Origin: Hypsibius dujardini
Taxonomy: Eukaryota; Tardigrada; Eutardigrada; Parachela; Hypsibiidae
Length of the DNA: 32,867 nucleotides
Direction of reading: 5' to 3'
NCBI GenBank assembly: GCA_001579985.1
Contig: LRSR01013066.1
Coordinates: forward strand, 1-32,867
A program made the position numbers and the translations under genes. Shown one piece after another: positions 20,470-30,154 of this stretch. Under the pieces are notes generated by a model, which was not told the DNA's origin, did no database searches, and saw nothing but the letters and a program-made list of their open reading frames with translations. Numbering within the stretch: the stretch's first letter is position 1; each line of letters begins with the position of its first letter.

Positions 20470-21070
20470 CGGGACGTTAATGGACAGCCCCACACGCCTC
20501 AGCGGCTGGCAGTTGGCCAGGATGGCGAAAGGTCAGTGCCAAAGGTAAACGGGCAGTCCAATAGGTTGACAGTGCAGTCGGAAAATCAAGAGTCAGTTCG
20601 GGCAGCGTGAAGGCCAGTGCAGCAAATTGACGATAAGCCCTGAAGATTACCACTCACGGGACGTACCAGTCACACGGAACGGTTGACATTTTACCGGAAA
20701 ACCGACACTCACTCCGATTGCCTGATCGGTGGCTAGTGTTTCAAGGTAGGCAGCCCAGATTGGACGGATGCTGATCAGTCCGGAAGACTATCGGTTATCC
20801 TGGAAGTTTATAGTATGCCCAGAAAACTGACGGTCAGTCCAGAAAGTTACGCCCGCTCGCCATCCGTGCTGACTGTCAATCTGCAGCATTGCCCACCAGT
20901 CAACCGAATTGACCGAGTCAGTCTTCAGGATTCGATCAAACTGTTGACCTTTCGGAGCGACCGATACCCTTTGCAATGACTGTCGGTCTGCCCGGTACAT
21001 CGTTAACCTTCCGGAGTGACCAGTAACCTTTCAAACTGGTCGTCGGTTTTCCGGTTCAACCGTCAACCTT
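20470..21070. repeat. Degenerate 19-20 bp minisatellite in head-to-head arrangement
   Basis: From about 20470 to 20860 the sequence is a run of diverged units resembling GGTCAGTCCGGAAAGTTGAC (for example near 20650-20700 and 20770-20850). From about 20900 to 21070 the units read in the opposite sense (GTTGACCTTTCGGAGCGACC-like near 20940 and 21005). The two halves form an inverted array. Confidence 0.6.
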
Positions 21071-21647
21071 CTGGCCGAGATTCCGCTTTTACCATCCTCT
21101 ATGTGGATAGACCCACGACCATTCTAAACCATTGTTTTTCCTCCGTTTTGGCCGTAATGACCAGCAAAACTATCCGAACTTATGATCAAATTTTCGGAAT
21201 GATCGTGAACTTATACCCGGCAGAGCGGAAAGCTTCGGGGCTGGCATTCTGGACTTTTGTCAATCATACGGAAGGACTCTTAGCTATCAACACAGACGGT
21301 CCATATTTCGGACTATCCTCGTTCTTTTCAGATAGTCCTCTGCAATCACGAGTACATACAGACAGTACAGACAGACTGACTTGACTGTCTCAAGCGAGAT
21401 GTGGTAGTTTTGGTACGTTTTAAAACATGGATTGGACGCGAGCCGTGAGCTTTGAACAGTACGGCATATTGTTAACTTTCTTCGTGAATAACTTGGTCAT
21501 TTCGCCAACCATTCGGAAAAGTCCCTTCAGGTTTCCAGTTCACGCGAGTCGATAGCTTAGGGTTTGGTAAAGATTCACGTCCCCCAGAATGCAAAAGCCG
21601 AACAGTGATCATCCGCATTGTTTTATCCGCGGGTATGCCTGGATGGG
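21071..21647. other. Spacer downstream of the NXT1-like gene
   Basis: Contains the 3' side of the minus-strand NXT1-like gene. No canonical AATAAA was found close to its stop. Traces of the minisatellite motif may continue to about 21370. Confidence 0.35.
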
Positions 21648-23033
21648 TTACTCTTGCATGCTGATATTCCAGAGGTCAGATTTGAGCATGGAGTCGGTGT
21701 TGCAGTTTTGGAAGCGGAAGTTGTCTGACTGAATCCTCCAGCTTCCGCTCTTGCCGGTGATGATGAAGGTCTCGTAAAAGTCCATCGATTTGGCCTCAGT
21801 GGCGTTGCCATTGGCGTCGAAGCCGCCACCGTCGCCCTTTTTGCCGTAGCGCACGTGGCCGGTCACGGTGATGAGGATAGTCGGTGCTCCGCCCAAATAA
21901 TCTAAAACCCGAGAAGGTAAACAAAAATTAGCGCGACAATGACGACCAAAAAGATTGCAAGTTTGCTAACTATATAAATAAAGTACGTATTTTGTAAACG
22001 ATTAGCAAACAATACAATACGGCTGGGTTTATTGTGTAGTACTGTATCATACAATCAATCAATCAATCAATTAATCAAAGAGAAAAGGTAGTGAAAACTA
22101 TTGACATTCTGCGTTTAGAAAACTGCTCTCCGCAATCAACGAATCAGGCGACCGGCTAGCGCGATCAGCTCGCGAGTTAATCGGATGTGTTCAATTAACC
22201 AATCAAGTAAAAGCTTTACCGTCCAATTGATGAGCATCGAAGCCAACAACGCGAGTGCTGGATTTTGGAATGTTTTCGTACAGCTTCCCGATGTTATCCG
22301 GTCCGACGTAACAGTGGCCGTTGAATATACATTTTCCCGTTTCTTCATACATATTTTTCACAGTCTGCGGAGAAACGACAAAAACTCACAACACTACGTT
22401 ACGTCATTGCGACTTTATAATAGTAACAACATTGGCGTCGCAGTTTTATTGCTTGATTGATCGATTTACAGCAAAATATTGCCCGTGCACTTTCGGTGCT
22501 TGATTGATCGATTTACAGCAAAATATTGCCCGTGCACTTTCGGTGCTTGATTGAAGAATTGACTATGAAATTTGAAACTCCGAAATCTTAATCCGCTTAA
22601 TTTTACGAGCTCCCCCTCCTCCAATCTCAATTTTCAGACTCGTTCAAGCATTTTTTATGTACCGGTGGCAGATAAATGAAAACGACTCCGGAATAGAAGC
22701 TGCCGTTTCAGTGATTATTTGATGAATGAAGAATAAAACATGCTTCACATGTTTCAATGCTTGATTGATGAATTGGCTATGAAGTTTCAGCTGCGCACAA
22801 TGTTGTCGCTTTTTTTTCTCTCGCCCACAGACTGTTTGTTTTTTAAGCCAGAATGCATAGCAAGATTTATGAGGAAATTCCAGGATGAAAAATTTATTTA
22901 AGGACCCAAAGACCTCACTTACGTGGCGTTCTTCGTCGAGCCGTTTAAAAAAGCGATCAACAAATTCCTTCGCCGTGGAGCAGGTGGTCGTAATGGCCAC
23001 TTCACGGGCTGTCATAGCTTCGGATGCCGTCAT
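21648..23033 (-). CDS. NXT1: NTF2-related export protein (NXT1/p15-like)
   Basis: Three exons on the minus strand: 23033-22923, 22364-22220 and 21901-21648, joining in phase to 169 aa. It is a single NTF2-like domain. The N-terminal helix reads AKEFVDRFFKRLDEERH. CIFNGHCYVGPDNIGKLYENIP matches the FNG/ALxxFFxxLP part of the fold. The strands GAPTILITVTGHVRYG, FYETFIITG, SWRIQSDNFRFQ follow. The FRFQ ending fits NXT1 better than the cargo carrier NTF2. NXT1 pairs with the mRNA export receptor NXF1 at the nuclear pore; that role is inferred from family. It is longer than human NXT1 (140 aa), with a Gly/Asn-rich loop at about 115-125 and a tail of some 18 residues after the domain. The exon 1 donor is GTAAGT. 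A second Met at residue 7 is an alternative start. The introns hold a 47-bp tandem duplication and ATCA repeats. Confidence 0.82.
22051..22078. repeat. (ATCA)n microsatellite in NXT1-like intron 2
   Basis: Seven tetranucleotide units, one of them TTAA-interrupted. Confidence 0.85.
22451..22554. repeat. 47-bp perfect tandem duplication in NXT1-like intron 1
   Basis: Units 22451-22497 and 22498-22544 are identical; a third begins at 22545 (GCTTGATTGA) and then diverges. The diverged third copy (GCTTGATTGAAGAATTGACT) has a relative at 22758 in the same intron. Confidence 0.9.
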
Positions 23034-23873
23034 GGTGGAAGTGGACGGACGACGAAATGAAGGAACGACGAGATGAAAAAGGAACGGCGAAAAACTTTTT
23101 CAAAAGATTAAGGAAATAAAAGAAGAAGTAATAGACACCAATCAATTAATTTTCTAAATTTGAATTTTGATGTGTGAATCGGCAGGTGTAGTGGGTGTTT
23201 GATTGGTGGATTGCCACGTGACACCGCTAGATATTAACGAGAGTCACTTGACAATCGACCAATCAAACGACCGGAACAGCGATAATTAATTGCATTTGTA
23301 TAATCAGCCAATCAATCGTTCGGTGCTCAGTCCAGGCCAGCTGTTCCGCACTCGAGGTCCTTGTTCTACAGTCTAAGCTATTTGTTCTTTTTATCCGCTC
23401 GCCTTCCAAAGTGTTGTTCTATGATGCTCGAGCTTCCAAACATATAGCTCGTATTGTGAATAAAATATTATAAGGACAGCGGCGACCCACACTTCAAACA
23501 TAAATCCCGTTAGTCAGAATGTAGTAAACAATTTATATTTATACTTCTATAATACTAATTACTAGTACATATGGGTAGTTCTTTCAAGTACGATTACGCG
23601 GATGCTAATTCGACTACCGGAAGGAATAACCGGGGTAGCCATTTTTAGGCGTACATTTTTATGTACATTCAATTCATCATGATTAACGACAAGAAGGGTG
23701 CATGAATCACATCGGTTCCATGTGCAGCAAGGTGGGCAGGATCGGGAGTCAATATCGCAGACATGACGGGCAGGTGTACTAGTTGAATCGCATAAAGTGA
23801 AGAATTCTCTACTGTTATTGACAAATGCAAAGGAAGCAGGAACGAAATTACGAACGAAATGCAGTCAGTGCAG
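23034..23873. other. Spacer between the NXT1-like and IQCE-like genes
   Basis: Promoter side of the NXT1-like gene and 3' side of the IQCE-like gene, both transcribed leftwards. No other gene seen. Contains the inverted repeat listed separately. Confidence 0.5.
23197..23269. repeat. 27-nt inverted repeat (hairpin) upstream of the NXT1-like gene
   Basis: Arms 23197-23222 and 23243-23269 pair with about four mismatches around a 20-nt loop. The arms carry TTTGATTGG/CCAATCAAA and CACGTGAC/GTCACTTG. It lies about 165 nt upstream of the NXT1-like ATG. Confidence 0.75.
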
Positions 23874-26357
23874 TCACTTTAGACCCTTTTCCAGCACTAT
23901 CAAGAGACTCCGCCGAGAAAGATAACCCCGAAGTGCAGCCTGCACCAAGGTCTGTGACCTCCGAGCGCGTTCCTCGTCCGCCTCATCCAGAAACTGGGTT
24001 CGGGTGAGATGTCCCTTCATAACTGACCGAAGGACACTCGCAGATTTCAGCGAGGCTTTACCGTCCTTGTTCCTACGCTCTTCGGAAACCCTCGGACTGT
24101 TGCCGGGTAGAACCTCATCGTCCGGCATACCTCGCAGATTGAGATACGAGATTGTCCGACTGGGCCGCCGCCCCGCAGCGGCACCGGACAGCACCACCGA
24201 CGGTAACGGACTCACACGGTCATCCTCAAATACATCCGACACGAGGCCGAGGGCGGAACCGGTGGCTACGGGATTTGTCACGGGTCGGTCCGGGTCGGTC
24301 TGGCATTCCTCGTCAATCTTGGCAAGGGGAGGCGTGGCTTGCCGTTGTAGTCCGCGTATTTGGGAAAGTTCTTCCATGATGCTTTCGTTTTCGTGTGCAC
24401 TCTCCGCCAATCGAAACCTAGTATAAAATAGTTGCTATCAAGACACGTATTTAATTATATGGACAGCGAACGAAAAGTAGCTGTTTATACTAATGGAGCG
24501 TTTGCACAAGTTATTCGAGGAAAACAAATTTGAGCGACCAAGCATGCTGACAAAAAGCGGTGGAATCTTCTGCCACCCTGACAGATTGCCCTATGTTTTG
24601 ACGGTATGCCTAAATTGCTCGGTTAAGTCTTCCGTCGGTCTAAGAACCGTCGACCATTCCGGCTGGTGGTTAACCACCGTTCGTCACCCGCTTGAACTTC
24701 CCATTCGTCGGACTGACGGGTGGCACATTGCCTTTTCTTTCACTCTGACGGACGGTCTACTGTTTAGAGCGCCTTTCCATCTACCATTCACAGTATTTGG
24801 TCGTAAAATTCGGCGGTTAGTCAGCGCCGTCCGACCAGGGCCAAGCATCTGACCGGTCCAATTATCCCTCACCCTGGCGGACTGCCGTCAGCTTTGACCG
24901 TCTGCCTACATCGTTCGGTTAAACCATCCGCCATTCTAACAATCATCGACCGTGCCGGCAGATGGTCCACCACTTTTCATCACTAGTCCAAACCTCCCAT
25001 TGCGCCTTCAAACGGTTGACTGCTTCAACATTTTGTCCCTCAGCCATCCGTCGCTCTAATGGATGGCGCACAACCGCAACCGTCACTCTGACGGACAGGC
25101 TACTGGACCTATCCATCCACCGTCCCTCACCGCATTTGGTCGAAAGATTCGACAGTCAGTCCATCGCTTCGTTTGAATTAGGTCAATCATCCAAAGGAAC
25201 CATGCGATCCGTCGCTTTTAATTTTTTAGTTCGCTTAAAAAACTGTTAGGTTCGACTAACTTGTGGAAACCCGGTCGGCTAAAAACCGGTTAGATACGCT
25301 TTAAAACAAAACCATCTAAATTAAACAAAACTTACTTAAGGTCGTCTAGGAGTCTCCGCATTCGAAAATTCTCTTCGAGTACCTCGTCGTTTTCCGCATT
25401 AGGTACTTCATCACGAACGGCCACGGCTTCGACCGCCGGCTCCGACGACTGGATTCCTTTCTCACGCATCCTCGGTCGAACTAAAAGAATGGAACACAAT
25501 AAAAAGAACAAGGGCCATTCATTTGGAAAATGGAACATATTACTGTACTCTTTGTACTACCTTGGACTTCCACATCGTACGCAGTCACAGGCGAGTCCGC
25601 GTAGTGATCATCGCCATCTGTCTCAGGCGTGCGGTTGGATTCGTTATCGAGGTCGTCCAGCGAACCGGTGGATTCCAGTGGGTTCACTCGACGCGTTGTG
25701 GCGGTGTAGTGCTTGAGCTTATTGCTGGCGGTTTCCATCGTAGTCGGACGCTTTGGGTGAGCTGTGTGACAACACAAATATATACTGTAATACGTAGTAT
25801 CATCGCTTTAAAACAAGCTTTTCACGGCGAACTGCTTCGGCATATAGTGTGATTTTTGTGATTTTTTTTCGGCGATTTTATTTAGGAATGTTTTAGGAAG
25901 CTCTTCATGAGCTAAGGAAATTAAAATTAAAATTAGCAATTGTTTTACTGCAAGAGTTGGTTTATTTTTTGTTTAGTTTTAGTTTTGCAGTAGTTTAGTT
26001 TGCCGTCCCCAAAAGTGCTGTACCGAAAGATTGCGAAGGTAAGACGAAGCCGAGATTTGTGGCATTGAAGCGGTCTCCGCGAGCAGAGGCCTTCTGATTC
26101 TGCCAGCGTCGTGTTGCAGCCAGGCTTTTTATCTCCTGAAGGTAGGGGTTTTTCGGTTCGTAGCCGTACGTCATACCGAGGACGGATTGGGGAGCTCGTG
26201 GGGCCGACGCGGAGCCGGCGAAACTCCTTCTACCTGGCGCGGTTGCCATCAATTCTCTGCGTATCGAAAAGAATAACGTAAAAAATAATCAAAACCAAGC
26301 CAGCAAAGGAAATACTTACGCTTTACCCACAGATATGGACGAACTTCGTGGGTACAT
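23874..26357 (-). CDS. IQCE: IQ-motif and coiled-coil protein, IQCE-like
   Basis: Five exons on the minus strand: 26357-26320, 26256-26024, 25761-25561, 25480-25336 and 24417-23874, joining in phase to 386 aa. An in-frame TAA upstream supports the ATG at 26357. Residues about 1-150 are basic, then Ser/Thr-rich and low-complexity (NPYLQEIKSL, STGSLDDLDNESN). A coiled coil spans about 183-230 (VLEENFRMRRLLDDLKFRLA, then ENESIMEELSQI). A disordered stretch follows. Two IQ motifs end the protein: LRSVMKGHLTRTQFL at about 335-349 and LVQAALRGYLSRRS at about 363-376. The first has Met-Lys in place of the usual Arg-Gly pair but keeps GHLTRT, as in vertebrate IQCE. IQ motifs bind calmodulin or EF-hand proteins, and IQCE binds EFCAB7 at the ciliary base. 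It is much shorter than human IQCE (about 700 aa), so a generic IQ protein is the alternative. The join between exons 2 and 3 (donor GTACAG) is least certain; without it exon 2 runs to TAA at about 25995. Confidence 0.6.
24578..25180. repeat. Diverged tandem duplication, about 290 bp per copy, in IQCE-like intron 4
   Basis: Copy A (about 24578-24845) and copy B (about 24868-25180) share CCCTG then GCGGA/CAGATTGCC, TTGACxGT.TGCCTA, GCTCGGTTAA-like, CTCTGACGGAC and TTTGGTCG.AA in the same order. Copy B has an internal insertion near 25015-25075. Shorter GACGG/CCGTC-type units recur inside each copy. Confidence 0.65.
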
Positions 26358-27470
26358 GTTTTCCCCAGGATTAGCTGATAAGAGTTTTTTATTCAGCTAG
26401 TACGTACTTCGGGGGTACCTCTTTTCAGAAATCGAAAAAATGAGGCATCCTGTATGCGCCTGTGCAGTGAAGCGTGACCTACATTTACACTGTACTTGTG
26501 AGTGTGAAGGTTAATTCGAAGGGAAGATGTAAAAGTGCGTGGACAAAATATATCGACCGGGAATGGAAGCTGCAAGATGTACGGTAAGCGCTCATCGAAA
26601 AGGGCTGGAGACGGTGCGGACGCACGATCGATTATACCGGTTAAATCGCGACAGCGGTTTTGTATTATTATCAGAGATGTAGGTGTGCCTGATCTGCGCC
26701 GCACACGGAGACGAGACACCTGTGGGGGAATCTGAGCCTCAGAAAAAGGTGAGGGAACAGCCTCGCCGCGGGATCCTCTGTACTCGAGTACGCGAGGAGC
26801 TAAATGCGTGTGCGGTCCTTGATCGCTGGATAAGGCTGACGTGGGGCGTGGCCCGACGGATGAAAGATAAACAGTGATCAGTGAAGAGATAGCAAAAGTA
26901 AACTAAAAAACTGAATTAAAACTTAAGTAACTAATTTCTTGGCTTTGATTTCTTTAGGTGACCAAAAATTTAAATTAAAAAGCTAATTACCACAGATTTA
27001 ACTGCAAAATACAAGAAAACTGAAACGAATCAATTATTTTCGATTTAATTTAGACAAAAGATTTTTGTTATTAAACTAAAAATCATTAGAAACTTTTTTT
27101 AGTTTTTTAATTTTTATTTCATGAAAAGTCTTAGTAGCTAATTTCTTGATAGTAGTTGTTTATTTGACTAAGCAGACTGAACTGAATGCTTAGTTACAAA
27201 CGGGGGAAAAAATAGACATCTAAAATTAACCCACTAATTCCTACCACTGCTCGAACCTGTCATCCGTGCATTTGACGGAAATTCTGCTCATCCAACTTGC
27301 AGATTCCCTTACCGACTTGTATGGCTAAGTGCGATTGAAAACTTTGGGTCAAACTTCAAAAAGAGCAAATTTATCCCTATGAAACTGCCGTTGAGGCGGC
27401 CCAGCGGCCCGGCGACCCATACGTGGAGCCGGTCCATGCGGTGTGACCAGTCATAAATGACGATTGTACT
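26358..27470. other. Spacer upstream of the IQCE-like gene
   Basis: No gene recognised. AT-rich between about 26880 and 27140. Open frames at 26393-26877 show no supportable feature. Confidence 0.4.
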
Positions 27471-27479
27471 GTATATCAG

Positions 27480-27619
27480 TATATACATGTACATACGTGG
27501 CAAAAACCTTGCGCTGATCGAATGAAGCATTTTAACTCGGTGTTGTGTACAAGATGGTCGAACGAGTGTAATGGTTTAACTCGGTTAGCGCAAGGTTTTT
27601 GTCACGTGTGTTTATATAT
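27480..27619. repeat. Imperfect inverted repeat around a 20-nt near-perfect core
   Basis: The core arms at 27496-27515 and 27587-27606 match at 19 of 20 positions (CGTGGCAAAAACCTTGCGCT and its complement). Weaker pairing extends to about 50 nt per side. The loop is about 70 nt. It may be a MITE remnant or a structured RNA; I cannot tell which. Confidence 0.65.
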
Positions 27620-28004
27620 GGTCACTTCAAGCTACCTCGAAGGTCGTCCAGAGAAGTCAACAGGGAAACTTTAATGATTTTGAGAAAAATCTAGATTATT
27701 CCGGAGGAATCCAGATCTAGCTTCAATACAGCCGGTCCCCACCCATCCTGGACATTGGTATACCCTACCGCAAGTCTCCCCACCGCTAGCGGAATATCAG
27801 GGTGAAAAGATGTTCTTTCTCCTTGAATTGGCTTTTATCGTTTAACATTAACACAAATAATTAAACGAAACGATTCAAAATCTCCATCGAGGTCCGATAC
27901 TCTTCAAACATTATTCAAAACACACATATATGATCATTATCTGTAATGCAGAGAACCATAAGAACCGCATAAACTTTCTTGACCCGTTAACTTGGTGTTG
28001 TCGA
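27620..28004. other. Spacer, no gene recognised
   Basis: Nothing that I can support. Confidence 0.4.
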
Positions 28005-28156
28005 ACAAGATTGAGTACACTGGAGGGTCCGGGTTATGGACAAAAGGGGCGGAGCAAGGGGTGGTCAGGTGGTTGATTGTTCGATTGTTTGAAAACCACC
28101 CCCCTGCCCCGCCCCTTTTGCTCATTCCCCGTACCCTCCAGTGCACTCAATCTTGT
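28005..28156. mobile_element. 152-bp foldback element with about 62-nt arms
   Basis: Arms 28005-28066 and 28094-28156 are inverted copies with only scattered mismatches. Both carry ACAAGATTGAGT, CACTGGAGGGT, CAAAAGGGGCGG and GGGGTGGT in order. The 27-nt loop contains TTGATTGTTCGATTG, close to the motif in the hairpins of the R3H gene intron. No coding capacity. No clear target-site duplication. It could be a foldback MITE or a long hairpin precursor. Confidence 0.7.
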
Positions 28157-28795
28157 CGTTGACTGTAGTGATGTCGAACAAGAAGACATGACGACCTCTG
28201 AATTTTCACCCAAAAGATGTTTCAAGCGATTTCACTAAACTCAACTGCTTTCGAAAGTGTTTTCGCTGCATTAAATTAAGACATTATGGTTTGATCATTT
28301 GCCACTCGACCGAGGTCCGGCAGAAATGACCAAAGTTGACCGTTCTTCACTTCTTTTTGGGTGTAAAAGGTCTCCACCGAAATGTCTTCTGAATCCCTTG
28401 CGTTACCCGTTTATTTATCGTCTCTGAAAACATTATCTCAATTTTATTGCTGATCGGCCTGTGGCTAGTGGTTCAATGAATGTGTCCGATTTTTGTAAAA
28501 AAGAAAGAATGAAAACTGCCTGCTATAAAAACGCATCAATTGATTGATGTTTCAACCAACATGGTGCCAACCAACATGGTGCCAACATGGTGCGGACCTA
28601 TGCAAGAATGCCAAGAAGCAGTTTTCATCGACGATTTTGTTTCTGACTCCACAGTGGACAGTGGTCAGCCAAAAAAACTTGAAAATTTCAAAGTCATCCA
28701 AAACAAATTAAAAATTGTTTTTCTTTTAACTGAACGGAACTCAAGCAAAAAAGCGAAGCGAAAAAACCCCTTTTGGGATTCAACCGTGTCCACTA
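28157..28795. other. Spacer, no gene recognised
   Basis: A 14-bp unit (ACCAACATGGTGCC-like) is repeated about three times at 28554-28595. An open frame from 28540 to 29055 crosses this spacer and the next element and is not accepted as a gene. Confidence 0.45.
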
Positions 28796-28928
28796 CGGTA
28801 AAGTCCTCATATTTTGCGTACGTCACAGGCGCGTTTGAACACGTTTGCGCCATAACGAAACTGTTCCGAGACAAGGCACGAATTAGAAACGAGCCTGTGA
28901 CGTACGCAAAATATGAGGACTTTTACTG
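28796..28928. mobile_element. Mariner-like MITE, 133 bp, TA flanks
   Basis: Terminal inverted repeats of about 42 nt (28796-28837 and 28889-28928) are nearly identical, differing at about three positions. Both read TAAA(A)GTCCTCATATTTTG, then CGTACGTCACAGGC, on their respective strands. TA dinucleotides flank it at 28794-28795 and 28929-28930. The right terminus begins CAGT on the outer side. TA duplication with CAGT-type ends is characteristic of Tc1/mariner elements. Too short to code for a transposase. Confidence 0.8.
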
Positions 28929-29649
28929 TAACGGGTTTGGAGTTCCAATCGAAATCAATCAATCAAAATCAGCTGTTGTAAATACTATCACAGAAGCAGC
29001 CAGCTGTTGCGTTCACGGTTTTCCTATGATGACACATGGAGCCTACTGTGAATGAAAACATTAGTGCAGCTGTTCCTTGCCGCCGACGTCGACACCGAGA
29101 GCTCACTGTAAAGTATGCAAGTACAGAACACTCCACACTCCGCAACACGCCGACATACAGCCGAAGAACCTCCGAATGAATAAATGCGTTCTTTTTTTGA
29201 CGCACACGACGCCGCACGGCACGGCACAGGCAAAAGGAGCAAACATTTTAATTTATCGCGTGTCTGTGCATTTATTTCTCCCTACGACACACACACAGAG
29301 TCACACACAGTCTCATACACACAGTCTCATACAGACACTTGTACTGTAGGAGGAAGGGAAGTACTGTAGGAGGAAGGGAAGGGATTGACGTAGGAAAGGG
29401 AGGAGGTTTTTAAGAATTTCCGAAGTGCGTCGTGCACGAGACCCCCGACCGACTGGACGTGAAAACGATTTGCAGGCAGCAGCAAAGGACAAGTCAAACT
29501 GCAAGGAAAGGAACATACGTAAATAAGTGTGTGTGGAAAAGGGAGAAAAAGAAGGAACGCAAAAACGGGTGAAAGAAAATAATTTCCACTGCTATTGATC
29601 TTTTCCCCTCCTCTCCTTCTCCTTCTCCCTTTCTCTTTCTTCTCACACT
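28929..29649. other. Spacer upstream of the R3H-domain gene
   Basis: Holds a CA-rich microsatellite at about 29286-29336 and a 20-bp tandem duplication (GTACTGTAGGAGGAAGGGAA) at about 29340-29380. The stretch 29590-29650 is strongly pyrimidine-rich. No gene recognised. Confidence 0.45.
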
Positions 29650-29876
29650 ACTCACACACTGCCTGCGTTACGTGATTACCGCGCGATCTCAACCCGGAAA
29701 TCTAACTCACCCCGTCCTACACACACAACCTGGAAGGTGGTGGCGGAGTTTTTGCCCACATTTCCCCTTTTCGTTTTCTCAAGGAACCCCGCAACCGTGT
29801 GTTGTTTTTTTTGGTTCTTCCGGCTCGCCACCCCGATATATTTTTATTCGTCGGCTGCGAAGATCTCCGGTAGCAG
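29650..29876 (+). other. Probable untranslated first exon of the R3H-domain gene
   Basis: Ends in a consensus donor, TAGCAG|GTGAGT, at 29876/29877. The next good acceptor on this strand (CTTTTCTGCAG at 30827) begins the second untranslated exon. The 5' limit is a guess. Confidence 0.35.
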
Positions 29877-30154
29877 GTGAGTTGCTGTCTTCCGATGTGA
29901 GATTGTTAGGCCGTTTGCGGGGTCTGTGGGGAGGAGGATTTCATTTCGGCGGCGGCTTCGAAACCGGGAAGTGCGCATCATCATCTCAAGGCCGCCTATC
30001 CAGGCTTTCGAGTTGTGTCTTACGGTTTCTGCAGTTTTATTTCAACTTAGCACTTACTGAGAGCTCGATTATCATTGATTGGGACTAGTCGACTCTGTCC
30101 TCGGACGGGGAAGTGTAGGTTTGGACGATTGACGTTTAGGATTGACTCCGGTCG

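Noticed and set aside
25995-26023. Ending the IQCE-like exon 2 at the TAA near 25995 as a separate 85-100 aa gene
   Set aside because: Not excluded, but the donor at 26023 joins exon 3 in the correct phase and all five exons then give one frame, so a single gene is preferred.
28540-29055. 171-codon plus-strand open frame
   Set aside because: It runs through a short tandem repeat and both arms of the TA-flanked MITE; the translated content is repeat and spacer, with no domain.
29672-30088. 138-codon plus-strand open frame
   Set aside because: It crosses the strong donor at 29877 and has no domain; it is better explained as an untranslated first exon plus intron.
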